From: Pseudomonas oryzihabitans
GTDB taxonomy: Bacteria > Pseudomonadota > Gammaproteobacteria > Pseudomonadales > Pseudomonadaceae
Assembly: GCF_024652905.1 (NCBI RefSeq)
Contig: NZ_CP102428.1
Span: 942,501-1,006,500 of the forward strand
Direction of reading: 5' to 3'
Length of the DNA stretch: 64,000 nucleotides
The notes under the pieces are model-generated. The model was not told the DNA's origin and ran no database searches. It saw nothing but the letters and a program-made list of their open reading frames with translations. Both the position numbers and the translations under genes were made by a program. Below, piece by piece: positions 15,903 to 25,364 of this stretch; positions within the stretch are counted from its first letter, which is position 1; every line of letters starts with the position of its first letter.

Positions 15903-18900
15903 TGGCAGGAGGACTCGATCGGCCCTGGTGTGATCGCCTGGATTTCAGCGATGAATGGCCGAGCAAGGCGACCTGGATCGCGATCGACGAGGTGGACGGT
16001 CTGCACCGCTGGCGTACCTATGACGAGCGTACCCAACGACCCTGGTTGTTGATCACTTCGGCCTCCGCCCAGGTCAACGATCCACGACTGGATCGCGAAT
16101 ATGCGCTGACGCCGCGCCTGGCCGCGGCCTGGGCGGTACTGCCACGCGCCTTGCTCAATACCGCCAATGGACCGGTGCTGGTCCTGGACGATGCGGACGG
16201 CGTACCGCTGTCCGCCCTGAGGGCCGTCGATCTACCCATCGATCGCTTCTTCCGGCTGGCCATCGCCGCGACTGCCGCGCTGAACGACGTACACCAGGCG
16301 GGTATCCTGCATCGGGACCTCCAACCCGGGAATCTCCTCTGCGGTGCCGGGGATTCGGTGCGTATCACCGGTTTCGCCTATGCCGCCGAGACCGAACGCG
16401 TGCCAGGCGCGGGAAGCGACATCGGCTCGTCGAACCTGGCGTATCTGGCACCCGAACTCGCCAACTGCGGACAGGCGGCGGCCACGGTCCGCAGCGATCT
16501 CTACGCCCTGGGTATCACGCTGTTCGAACTTGCCACAGGTGACCGACCCTTCGAAGCGGTCGATGCGCCCAGCTGGCTGCACACTCACCTGGCGGTCGAA
16601 CCACCCTCGGTGACGTCGCGGCGAAGTGACCTGCCCAGCTGTCTGGATCCGCTCATCGCTCGCCTGCTATCCAAGCAGCCGGGTTTACGCTACGCCTCGG
16701 CACTGGAGCTCGAGGCCGAACTCCGGCGCTGCCATGCCGATTGGCAGGAGGCCAGTCGCCCGAGTCGGGACGCCTCTGACGTATCGATACAGGTGGCGGA
16801 GGCGTCCCCACGCGTCTTGATCGGCAGGACGCAGGACCTTGGGCTACTGCAGGATGCCCTGGATGACCTGCTGGCGGAGCAGGGGGGGCTCATGCTCGTG
16901 AGTGGCGAAGCCGGGCTGGGTAAGACGGCGCTGGTGACCGAATTCTTCGCGAATGCGCCCGGACGACAGCTGTATGCGATGGGCAAGGGCAGGGCGCTGG
17001 GACATGCCAGCCCCTATGGTTTGCTCGCCAATGCGCTCTCCTCGCTATGCAAGTCGCTGTGCGACGATTCACGCCAGAGCGGCGAATACTGGGCGTCGCG
17101 ACTCAGGGTGGCGATCGGTGAATTCGGCAGCGCCGTCACGCGGCTGGTGCCGGAACTGGAGCAACTCGTAGGACCTGCGCGCCTCAGCGTGACGCCCAAC
17201 ATGAGCGAGGCACGCCGTCACCTGCATGGCACCCTGCAGCAGCTGCTGCAGGCCGTAGCCACGCCCGATCATCCCCTGGTGCTGTTTCTGGATGATGTGC
17301 ACCGGGCCGATGCCGAGTCCCTGACATTCCTGCGCGAACTCGAGCCCGGGCAATTTCGGCACCTGTTGCTGGTGGTCGCCTATCGAGCCAGTGCCTTGCG
17401 TCCCGAGGCGGCCGCGGCGGCCTTCCTGGCGCATTGCCGTTCACTGAGGTGCCGGGTCAAGGAGGTGCCGCTGGCACCGCTGGACGACCAGGCGCTGACC
17501 GAGCTCCTGGTGCAGGAGACCTTCCTCACCGACGCCGAACGGGCGTTCCTGAAGGCGAAGATCGGGCAGGACGGCAGCGTGAATCCGCTGTACTTCCGCC
17601 AGGCCGTGGCCGCGTTTCGCGAAAATGCCATGGGCGCCGACATCCCTTCCGGTGGCATGTCCTCGCTGGTGGACCTGCGCGTCGAAAAGCTGCCGATGCG
17701 TACGCGCGAGCTGATGGAAAAGCTCGCGCTGCTGGGCAATGAAACCGCCGTGGCGGAGTTGGCGCTGATTGCGGAGCTGGATCCGGCATCTGTCATTCGC
17801 TGGCTCAAGCCGGCGTTCGTGGCGGGCCTGATCGTCGAGCACCGCGCCGGATTGTCGTTCGTCCACGATTCCATCTGGGAAGCACTGGCAGCACGGCTGG
17901 CACCCGGTGCCCGGCAGGCGATGCATCAGGACTTCGCCCTGCGCCTTACCGCCGCGGTGGCCTCCGGCGACCAGCCCAGCCTGGTCCACCGTGCGGCGTC
18001 CCATGTGCTCGAGGTGCCTGCCGATGCCTTTCCCGCGGAACAGACGGCGGCCCTGGTAGCCCTGCTGGTGGACGGCGCGCAACAAGCGCGTGGCCTGGTG
18101 GCACCAGCGGTCGCCCTGGATTATCTGCACTATGCCGAGCGACTGAATCCCGCGCTCGCCGTCGGCGATGAGGAGCCGGCCTCCCAGGTCAGGGTCCTCT
18201 ACGGACAATGCCTCATCCTAAATGCGTCCTACGAGGTGGCCAAGGACTACATCGACACGCAGCTGCAGGCAACTCGCCGCGCCGACCATCGCGCCGAATT
18301 GTACCGGCTGCGCTGCGAGATATTTTCGCTGCAGGGGGACTACCGGGGGGCGCTCCAAACCCTGGCGCAGGGCCTCGCCCACCTGGCGCCTGACATCGAC
18401 CTGCTACTGTCGGATCATGCTGCCGAAGCCTTGGGCCGGAGCGTCGCCGAATCGCTCGGTACCGACCCGGCAGCTGCCTTCGGTCAGCTGGCGCCCTTGA
18501 CGGACGAGCGCATCAGGGCGAGCGTCGACCTGCTGCGCGCAGCCATCGTCCCAGGTGCCTTCGTCGAACCCAACCTGATGTGGGTGGCCGCCAGCCAGAT
18601 CCTCCGGCTGACGCTCGCGCATGGACTCAGTGTCGCCGGCGTCGAGGGGCTTGCCTGGTTTGGCGTGGCGACAGCCCATCATCTGGGACGGCACGGCGAT
18701 GCCTTCCGCTACGCCGAAGTCGCCTCCGAACTCAGTGCCGAGCCGCGCTTCACCAAGGCGCGCGGCGCGGCCCTGATCGCACTCGAGCGGGTGAGCGTCT
18801 GGACCAGACCATTGCCCTATTCGGTGGAGTGTGCCGAGTCCGCCTACCGGTTTCTGGTGTCAAAAGGCAGTCCTAGCTTCGCCTGCTATGCGAACAACCA

Positions 18901-21373
18901 CATCATTTCCGACCTGATCGTGCTGGGTGCGCCGATCGAACGCATGCTCCGGCAGATCGATACCGGTCTGCAGTACGCGCGGCACCTCGAATTCACCGAT
19001 GCCCAGAGCATCCTTTTCATCCAGGCGCTCTACATTCGCCGGCTGGCCGGTGACATCGGCAAGTCCATCCCCATTCCCGATCATGCGGAGCTTGCGCAGC
19101 GCGTCGCCCGCTCGCAGATGGGTGAGCTGCACTTCCTCTGGGAGCTGTTCGAGGGGTTGTATCTGTTTCTGGACGGCAACCTTAGTCGAGCGGCGGGGCA
19201 TCTGGATCGGGCCTGGGCGCTGGCTTGGGCAGCCCCTGTGCACGTCCATCTGGTAGATCTGGCGTTGTTCACGGTGCTCACCCGCGCCGCTCTACAGACC
19301 CAAACCGGCACCACCGAGGATTTCAGTCGCCCGCTCCAGTGCCTGAGATCCGCAGCGGAGCTGAACCCGCGCTATTTCGGCGACCGCCTGGCGCTGGCCG
19401 AAGCCGAGATCCAGCGCATCGAAGGTAATCATCTGCAGGCCCTGCTGCACTACGAGGACGCGATCGACAAGGCCACCGCCTGCGGGGCGATCCACATCCA
19501 GGGGCTGGGCCACGAGCTGGAAAGTCGCTGCCTGGCCCTGGTCAGCATGCATTACGGGGCTCGGGTACACCTGCGACTGGGACGTGACGCCTGGTGCCGG
19601 TGGGGCGCCAAGCGCCTGGCCGAACGCCTTGAGTTGACCCATCCCGACTTGCGGGAAGCGCCCGCCTTGGCGCCCAGCCTCGCGCTTCCGGGCAAGCATG
19701 AACTCGACGTTCTCGCCATCACCAGGGCCTGCCAGGCGCTCTCGCGGGAGATCGAGCCGGAAGCCCTGATCAAGACGCTGTTGGCCAACGCGACCACCCA
19801 TGCCGGCGCGACCTTCACCGCGCTGTTGCTAGGCGCCGAGGATGACCTGGAGGTCGAGGCCATCGGCGTCGCCCAGGCCAGTGGCGTGGAGGTAAGGCTT
19901 CGAGGCGAGCTGCCCCGTGACCTGCCAATACCTCGTTGCCTGGTCCGGCATGTGCTCGAACATCGCGAGCCGCTCGCCATCAATGGCACCGAAGCCCTGC
20001 GCCGTTTCACCCAGGACCCGCACCTGTTGGAGCTCGAACGCGGCTCGGTGGGCTGCATTCCCCTGCTCAAGCAGAACGGGGTCATCGGCGTGCTCTATCT
20101 GGAGAACGCCCTCATTCCAGGTATCTTCGAGCCGGCGCGCGTGGACGTCCTGGAGCTGATCGCTGCCCAGGCTGCCATTTCGCTGAGCAACGCCCAGCTC
20201 TACAGTGACCTCAGCGCCGAGAACGAGCGGCGGCGAGCCAGCGAAAGCACCTTGCGGCGGATGCAGGCCCTGCTGGCGCTGGGCCAGGCGGTGAGTCGCT
20301 ATGCAACCTTCTCCTGGAAGCCCCAGGCATCCGCCTCGCTGTGGTCGCGCCAGCTGCTCGATCAGCTTGGCTTGCCTGCCCCGGGTGATGCCGGCTACCT
20401 GCACGACGCGGCGCTGCTGGTCCATCCGGACGATCGAGAAACGTTCGGCGAGCAGTTGCGCCAGGGGGTCCACAGCCATGATGCCTTTCGTCTCAAGTTC
20501 CGGACGGTGGCACTCGACGGCAATCACCATTTCCTGGAACTGGCCGGGGAGCCGGACGACACGGGCAATGGCTTCATCGGCGTACTGCTGGATATCACCG
20601 AACGCAGCCAGACCGACATCGCGCTACGTGCCGCCCGCGGTGAACTGGAGCGGACCTCCCAGGCGAGCGTGCTGGGCGAGCTGGCAGCATCCATCGCCCA
20701 CGAGATCAATCAGCCGCTGGCTTCCATCCTGTCCAATGCCGGTGCGAGCGTGCGTTGGCTGGATCGGGCGGTCCCCGCAGTGGAAGATGCCCTGGAGGGG
20801 ATTCGCGATATTCTGTCCGAGGGTCAGCGAGCGGCGGACATCGTCAATGCCATGCGCTCCCTGGCGCGCCAGGCGCCTCCGCAGCGCCAGCCGATCGCGG
20901 TAGATGGCGTCATCAATCGGGTGCTGTCCGTCACCCGGGCCGATATTCAGGACCAGAACGTGGGGCTGGTCATCGACATTGCCCCTCATGCCTATGCTCT
21001 GGGCGATGCTACTCAGATCCAGCAGGTGGTGCGCAACCTGATCATTAATGCGGTCGAGGCGATGCAGGATCTGCCGCCTTTGCGGCGACGGCTGTACATT
21101 TCAGCCCGTCCGGTGCGTGAAGACATCCTGGTGATCGTGCAGGATAGCGGGCCTGGCGTTGCGCCCGGCTGCGAAGATCGCGTTTTTCAGGCGTTCTACA
21201 CCGACAAGCCCACCGGGATGGGAATGGGCCTGGCCATCTGCTGGTCAATCATCAGTGCCCACGGTGGCTCGCTGCGCTGTACCCGCGGTCGGCGCGGGGA
21301 AAGTCTGTTTTTCTTCACGCTGCCGCGCATGGGGGAGGGGATCGCCCAACTTCCTGCAGCCGCGCTTAAATGA
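15902..21373 (+). CDS. multidomain sensor: pseudokinase - AAA ATPase - helical repeats - GAF - PAS - histidine kinase
   Basis: 1823 residues, cytoplasmic. Residues 1-280 are a Ser/Thr-kinase fold with catalytic loop H137-R-D-L-Q-P-G-N and YLAPE, but the ATP lysine position is T52 (LLIT) and the DFG aspartate is T156 (T-G-F), so it is probably inactive. A P-loop ATPase follows (GEAGLGKT at 335-342; Walker B FLDDVHRAD), then a long helical-repeat region (about 620-1260), a GAF domain (about 1270-1434), a PAS domain (about 1460-1560) and a HisKA/HATPase core (H1600 in IAHEINQPL, N box NLIINAVEAM, G boxes DSGPGV and GMGMGLAI). It matches the trifunctional kinase/ATP-binding/histidine-kinase architecture. 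The ligand is unknown. It is coupled to the lone receiver. Confidence 0.9.
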   Translation: MAGGLDRPWCDRLDFSDEWPSKATWIAIDEVDGLHRWRTYDERTQRPWLLITSASAQVNDPRLDREYALTPRLAAAWAVLPRALLNTANGPVLVLDDADGVPLSALRAVDLPIDRFFRLAIAATAALNDVHQAGILHRDLQPGNLLCGAGDSVRITGFAYAAETERVPGAGSDIGSSNLAYLAPELANCGQAAATVRSDLYALGITLFELATGDRPFEAVDAPSWLHTHLAVEPPSVTSRRSDLPSCLDPLIARLLSKQPGLRYASALELEAELRRCHADWQEASRPSRDASDVSIQVAEASPRVLIGRTQDLGLLQDALDDLLAEQGGLMLVSGEAGLGKTALVTEFFANAPGRQLYAMGKGRALGHASPYGLLANALSSLCKSLCDDSRQSGEYWASRLRVAIGEFGSAVTRLVPELEQLVGPARLSVTPNMSEARRHLHGTLQQLLQAVATPDHPLVLFLDDVHRADAESLTFLRELEPGQFRHLLLVVAYRASALRPEAAAAAFLAHCRSLRCRVKEVPLAPLDDQALTELLVQETFLTDAERAFLKAKIGQDGSVNPLYFRQAVAAFRENAMGADIPSGGMSSLVDLRVEKLPMRTRELMEKLALLGNETAVAELALIAELDPASVIRWLKPAFVAGLIVEHRAGLSFVHDSIWEALAARLAPGARQAMHQDFALRLTAAVASGDQPSLVHRAASHVLEVPADAFPAEQTAALVALLVDGAQQARGLVAPAVALDYLHYAERLNPALAVGDEEPASQVRVLYGQCLILNASYEVAKDYIDTQLQATRRADHRAELYRLRCEIFSLQGDYRGALQTLAQGLAHLAPDIDLLLSDHAAEALGRSVAESLGTDPAAAFGQLAPLTDERIRASVDLLRAAIVPGAFVEPNLMWVAASQILRLTLAHGLSVAGVEGLAWFGVATAHHLGRHGDAFRYAEVASELSAEPRFTKARGAALIALERVSVWTRPLPYSVECAESAYRFLVSKGSPSFACYANNHIISDLIVLGAPIERMLRQIDTGLQYARHLEFTDAQSILFIQALYIRRLAGDIGKSIPIPDHAELAQRVARSQMGELHFLWELFEGLYLFLDGNLSRAAGHLDRAWALAWAAPVHVHLVDLALFTVLTRAALQTQTGTTEDFSRPLQCLRSAAELNPRYFGDRLALAEAEIQRIEGNHLQALLHYEDAIDKATACGAIHIQGLGHELESRCLALVSMHYGARVHLRLGRDAWCRWGAKRLAERLELTHPDLREAPALAPSLALPGKHELDVLAITRACQALSREIEPEALIKTLLANATTHAGATFTALLLGAEDDLEVEAIGVAQASGVEVRLRGELPRDLPIPRCLVRHVLEHREPLAINGTEALRRFTQDPHLLELERGSVGCIPLLKQNGVIGVLYLENALIPGIFEPARVDVLELIAAQAAISLSNAQLYSDLSAENERRRASESTLRRMQALLALGQAVSRYATFSWKPQASASLWSRQLLDQLGLPAPGDAGYLHDAALLVHPDDRETFGEQLRQGVHSHDAFRLKFRTVALDGNHHFLELAGEPDDTGNGFIGVLLDITERSQTDIALRAARGELERTSQASVLGELAASIAHEINQPLASILSNAGASVRWLDRAVPAVEDALEGIRDILSEGQRAADIVNAMRSLARQAPPQRQPIAVDGVINRVLSVTRADIQDQNVGLVIDIAPHAYALGDATQIQQVVRNLIINAVEAMQDLPPLRRRLYISARPVREDILVIVQDSGPGVAPGCEDRVFQAFYTDKPTGMGMGLAICWSIISAHGGSLRCTRGRRGESLFFFTLPRMGEGIAQLPAAALK

Positions 21374-21457
21374 CCTTTAAGAACGTTTCACATCGGCTAA
21401 AGGGCAGCGCCGCGCGATGTCCGGCACGCTCTCTCCATCAGTTTCAGGAGAGATCTC

Positions 21458-22036
21458 ATGCCCAGCTCTTACTTGCCTCACGCCCGCGCCCTGGACGCCG
21501 AGACCTACCAACTGGTCGACTTGCTCAAGGACGCCCTGGAGAATGCCTGCGCAGTGGAGACGCGGCGCCTGCTGGAAGCCGGGCGAGAGCTGTGCGGTCA
21601 CCTCTTGCAGCACTACGCGCGGCCTGAAGGTGAACCACAGGCACGTATCGCGCTGGCACCCTGGCAGGAACGAAAGGCGAAGGAGCTACTGGGCAAGGAC
21701 CAGGGCGACAGCAGCCGGCTGATGGTCGCGGAAGTCGCGAAAAGCTGCTCGCTCTCGCGTAGTCACTTCTCCCGCGCCTTTAAGAAAGCCACGGGCGTAT
21801 CCCCTCAGGAGTGGGCCCTGGCCTGCCGAATCGACAAGGCCAAGGGTCTGCTGGTGGAGACAGATCTTTCCGTTGCCTACGTGGCTCTGGAATGCGGCTT
21901 TTCCGACCAGTCCCACTTCTGTCGGACCTTCGCAAGGCTTGCCGGTCATACCCCGCGCCGTTGGCGATCCATGCGGCAGGACGTGATGCACGACGCAAGT
22001 GATATCCCTGCGGATACTATCCGTACGGCTAGTTGA
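21458..22036 (+). CDS. AraC-family transcriptional regulator, short form
   Basis: 192 residues. The C-terminal half (about 85-175) is a double HTH of the AraC type: VAEVAKSCSLSRSHFSRAFKKATG and VAYVALECGFSDQSHFCRTFARLAGHTP, given as landmarks. The N-terminal 75 residues are helical and too short for a cupin ligand domain. A strong AGGAGAG site precedes ATG 21458. It lies 84 bases after the sensor-kinase gene on the same strand, so it may belong to the same signalling locus or be one of its targets. Confidence 0.85.
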   Translation: MPSSYLPHARALDAETYQLVDLLKDALENACAVETRRLLEAGRELCGHLLQHYARPEGEPQARIALAPWQERKAKELLGKDQGDSSRLMVAEVAKSCSLSRSHFSRAFKKATGVSPQEWALACRIDKAKGLLVETDLSVAYVALECGFSDQSHFCRTFARLAGHTPRRWRSMRQDVMHDASDIPADTIRTAS

Positions 22037-22685
22037 TGTTATTGGTGCAAGTGGAAAGCATGCAGGGACGGCACCGGGCAGCGGCCACGCCGGGTGCGCA
22101 CTCCGGGCGACAGACGACCCGGCCGTTCTGCCATGCGGCGTCATGACTACAGCGCTTTCCGACAGGTTCCAGGCACTACGGCACCCTGCTGCCGAAAGGT
22201 CTCGCCGACGCTGCGCAGTTCGCTTCAGCCTATCTGCAGGGCGATTTGTTCGAGTCGCGGAGACGAGTCACGAGGTAGTTCGATGGCCAATGGCGTTCGA
22301 CGCCGCGCTGCGAACGGCGTGGGCGAATAGCCGACCGCTCCAGCAGAGCGGTCAAAGCGGTGGTTGGCTGGGACGGACGCGCTTCGCATCCAGGCTCAGG
22401 TCGAGCCGATGGAGAGCGGGTAATGACCCCGATCCCGCCCCCGTTGTGTCTGATCCGCGGTACCTGCATGCAACATGGCGTCGCAACGCGGGATCGCTGG
22501 CCCTGCACATTGTCCGGGCCGCGGTTTTCCGGTGCTTTCCAGGCGTGTTCTCGAGGTGGCAGGCACCTGTCGGTGCAAAGGGGACAGGGAGTCTTTCCCG
22601 TGCGCAGCAGGTCCGAAAGAAGAACATTCGACCCACTGTCTCTATACCCGTCCCAGCTTCCTCTTTCATAACCAGGAGCTTGTCC
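22037..22685. other. 649-base region without a supported gene
   Basis: All frames are interrupted or lack a credible start. A short plus-strand frame near 22170-22265 (LLPKGLADAAQFASAYLQ) has protein-like composition, perhaps a gene remnant. Nothing else is recognised. Confidence 0.35.
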
Positions 22686-23123
22686 ATGGAATCGGTAGGC
22701 AAAGACTACATCGCTGGCGTTCAGATGCTTGCATCGTTCGGAAAGGACCTCAGGCGGGCCAAGGCGCATACGGCCAGGTATTTCGACATCATGGCCGATC
22801 TTGCGGGCGGTGAAGACGTCGCTGAAGTCTGGACGCACATTCAGGCGACTGAAGATCGTTTCAAGGCCGTTGTGCTTGGCCGATTCTTCGAAATCATTAC
22901 TCACCCGCTTTCCCACGACGACGAGGGAAAGATTGCCTGCATTGTCTTGATCCGAAACGCGGTCACCAACGAACCTATCGAGCTTTATCGTTTCATGATC
23001 ACGAGGGCCGGGGAGGCACAAACCGAGAAGGGAGAAGAGTTGATCAGTCATCGATCAGAAGCCGGCCTCGAGATGCTTTTGGTGCAGATCAGCCTCGCTG
23101 TGCTGCATTCGCGTCCCAGTTGA
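22686..23123 (+). CDS. hypothetical protein, 145 residues
   Basis: No family recognised. The product is mixed alpha/beta with an aromatic-rich N-terminus (DYIAGVQMLASFGKDLRRAK), a central VLGRFFEIITHPL segment and a strand pair IACIVLIRNAV / IELYRFMITRAG. No signal peptide or membrane helix. ATG 22686 is preceded by AGGAG at good spacing; the open frame upstream to 21999 is not protein-like. Stands alone; function unknown. Confidence 0.6.
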   Translation: MESVGKDYIAGVQMLASFGKDLRRAKAHTARYFDIMADLAGGEDVAEVWTHIQATEDRFKAVVLGRFFEIITHPLSHDDEGKIACIVLIRNAVTNEPIELYRFMITRAGEAQTEKGEELISHRSEAGLEMLLVQISLAVLHSRPS

Positions 23124-23397
23124 ATTACCAAAACATGATAATCACCGCAGCTAGTCGCTAGTCGCTCACCGGCGGCACCTCGACGAAGAGCACGATCCTG
23201 ACTAGCCAGACGAGCTGCCGCCAGACAGTACGAAGCTCTGAAGATGGACAGATGCTCGCTCTCGAAAGTCTAGGGACCCTACCGGACTGATGTACGCAGC
23301 GGTAAGGGCGCCAACAATGTCACGTCAGCGGCGGCCATGGAGGCTGCTGAGGAACATTGGAGATCTGTCTTGGGAGAACATGTATCTGCCTTATCCA

Positions 23398-23715
23398 TCA
23401 CGGCTGATGGGTAAGCGTTCTTTCAACGTCGGTAAGCGTCTGGTTCATGGCATCGGCATCCGGCCGGCTGATCGTTCCGTCGCGAGCCTGTAGATGCCCC
23501 GCACGTGTCTGCACCTGGCCTACGGCCATTTGCAAACGTGCTGCCTGTTGCTTGGACACCTGGTGACCCTTGACGGCAAGGTTTATCCGCTCACTCAACG
23601 AGGCTGCCCGGTGCTGGAGGTAGTCGCTATCCGTTTCCAGCGCCTGCTGGCCGAAGGCGGGGCTGCTAAGCAGAATCGCGGGTGCTAGGAGTAGCGGTAG
23701 CAACAGATGGCGCAT
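23398..23715 (-). CDS. small periplasmic hypothetical protein
   Basis: 105 residues with a signal peptide (MRHLLLPLLLAPAILLSSPAFG, cut near residue 22). The mature part is helical, with a Leu/Arg/Gln-rich pattern (RAASLSERINLAVKG, KQQAARLQMAVGQV, DAMNQTLTDVERTL) typical of small pseudomonad periplasmic helical proteins. ATG 23715 was preferred because the signal peptide begins there; the frame is open to 23751. No function is known. Confidence 0.65.
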   Translation of the reverse strand: MRHLLLPLLLAPAILLSSPAFGQQALETDSDYLQHRAASLSERINLAVKGHQVSKQQAARLQMAVGQVQTRAGHLQARDGTISRPDADAMNQTLTDVERTLTHQP

Positions 23716-23812
23716 GGCGATTTTCTCGTGGTGAAAGAGGTGTCTTACCATGCCGTGCCGGCACCCTCATAGGTGGCACTCGACAGCCTTGCTCACCCCT
23801 TGGACGACAGGC

Positions 23813-23840
23813 AAAAAAAGCCCCGCTCTCTGGCAGGGCT
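23813..23840 (-). terminator. rho-independent terminator
   Basis: Read on the minus strand, arms AGCCC (23840-23836) and GGGCT (23823-23819), with inner G-C pairs, are followed by seven T residues (23819-23813). It follows the DUF4126 gene by about 190 bases and precedes the small periplasmic protein gene, so it would separate the two transcripts. Confidence 0.65.
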
Positions 23841-24029
23841 GAAGTCAATGAGGGTTGGAGCACTCATGCCAACTCTGATCGCGATGTCTAATAGGAGTTC
23901 CGGTAGGAGTTCCGGCGGGGTTCTGGACGCTTCATGCCCGGCGATGTTCGCACTCGCTCATGTTGAGGTAGATAGGGCGTGCGCGGCCTGCCGGGCAGCG
24001 TGAAGGGCGAGCGGCGTGCGACTTCTGTC

Positions 24030-24521
24030 CTAGCGATCCTGCAGGGCTCGACGCAACCCGGCGTTGCCCAGCGACACGGCCAAGCAGTCCTCGGCCAGGC
24101 CAAGACCCGCATTGACCCAGGCATTGGTGCCGTAGCGCTTGCGTAGATCGATCGCCACCTTGGCGGCAAGACAGGCGGCGCTGGAGCCGATCAATGCGGG
24201 CAGCAGTATCGGTTGTCGCCGCGCACCTGCGAGCGCTGCCGCACTGATGCCGCCGGATAGGGCACGGACCAGCAGCGATGGCGCAATGGTGCGATCCGGG
24301 GCGAAGGGCATCTTGTCGCCCAACAGCTCACCGGCGGCCAGGGGCATCACGTAGCGCCGTACCTGGCGCGACGCTAGGGTACGTGCAGGTTCGCCCGCGC
24401 CCTCTATGTCCGCACGCTCGGCCAGCGCCTGGCTGACCATGGTCGGCGCCAGCATGCTGCGCATGCCTGTCACCACGCCAATAGCCAAGGCGCCCCACAA
24501 GAGGTTGCTGGTTGTCGTCAT
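24030..24521 (-). CDS. DUF4126 family membrane protein
   Basis: 163 residues. The pattern GALAIGVVTGMRSMLAPTMVS at the N-terminus, GELLGDKMPFAPDRTIAPSLLVRALSGG in the middle and a Gly/Ala-rich hydrophobic stretch (about 85-120) are typical of DUF4126 proteins, small integral membrane proteins of unknown function. Three or four membrane segments are likely. Single gene, followed by a terminator. Confidence 0.75.
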   Translation of the reverse strand: MTTTSNLLWGALAIGVVTGMRSMLAPTMVSQALAERADIEGAGEPARTLASRQVRRYVMPLAAGELLGDKMPFAPDRTIAPSLLVRALSGGISAAALAGARRQPILLPALIGSSAACLAAKVAIDLRKRYGTNAWVNAGLGLAEDCLAVSLGNAGLRRALQDR

Positions 24522-24632
24522 CGTCGATTCTCCCGGTGGTCGTTCCCATACGGACCGGGTGCGCGCGGGACTGTTCAGCTCGATGGAGCCGCAAATCGCG
24601 CGCGCTTTCGTAATCCAAAATGAACGATGCCG

Positions 24633-25364
24633 CTACCGACTCAACTCATAGACGCACATGTTCACCGTCGCCGCCAGATTCAGCGATTCGATGGCGCCCG
24701 CGCCGCCGATGGTGAAGGGCTGGGCATTCAGGGCCGCGAGGTGCTCGCGGGGAACGCCGCGGGCCTCGTTGCCGAACAGGTAGCAATCGAAGGCCTTGAA
24801 CTGGGCTGACTGCACCGGCGTGCCTTGCATATCGAGGCAGGCAAGGCGCGGGAAGCGCTCCTGCAGGCCGTCGAGTGCGACATCCAGCTCCAGCGGCGTG
24901 TGGAAGATGGCGCCCATGCTGGCGCGGACCACCTTGGGATTGTAGGGGTCGACGCTGCCAGGGCTGAGCAGGCAGCGAAAGCCGCCGAACCAGGCCAGGG
25001 TGCGCAGGATGGTGCCCAGGTTGCCCGGGTCCTGGATCTCGTGCAGATAGACCGCGCGCTCGCCCTCGACGGCTGCCGGTGCGACCGTCAGGGCGGCGGG
25101 CATCGGCACCACCGCCAGGATCCCTTGCGGGGTCTTGGTGTCGGCCAGCTGCGCCATCTGCCGGTCACTGATCAGGTGCGTCCGGAACGGACTCTGCCAG
25201 TGCTCATAGGCAGTCGTCACATAGAGCTCGGCGCGCTGCAGCGGGGAATTTTGTAGCGCGGCCTTTTGCAGCTCCAGCACCAGGTGCTCGCCCTCCACCA
25301 GGAAGTGGCCGAATTCGGCGCGGTACTTCTTCTGGTGGAGCTTCTTGAGGTCGTCGAGCTTCAT
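24633..25364 (-). CDS. TrmH/SpoU-family RNA 2'-O-methyltransferase
   Basis: 243 residues. The SPOUT motifs are all present: motif 1 QDPGNLGTILRTLAWFG, motif 2 YLFGNEARGVP and motif 3 IESLNLAATVNMCVYEL, with the trefoil-knot AdoMet site in the C-terminal half. An N-terminal substrate-binding domain (HLVLELQKAAL) resembles RlmB/TsnR proteins. The ATG (25364) shares one base with the stop of the upstream FAD oxidoreductase gene (ATGA), so the two are translationally coupled. Target nucleotide not deducible. Confidence 0.85.
   Translation of the reverse strand: MKLDDLKKLHQKKYRAEFGHFLVEGEHLVLELQKAALQNSPLQRAELYVTTAYEHWQSPFRTHLISDRQMAQLADTKTPQGILAVVPMPAALTVAPAAVEGERAVYLHEIQDPGNLGTILRTLAWFGGFRCLLSPGSVDPYNPKVVRASMGAIFHTPLELDVALDGLQERFPRLACLDMQGTPVQSAQFKAFDCYLFGNEARGVPREHLAALNAQPFTIGGAGAIESLNLAATVNMCVYELSR

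Noticed and set aside
22230-23051. 273-codon minus-strand ORF over the 22686-23123 gene
   Set aside because: Composition is not protein-like and no family is seen; the plus-strand frame has a good ribosome-binding site and balanced composition.
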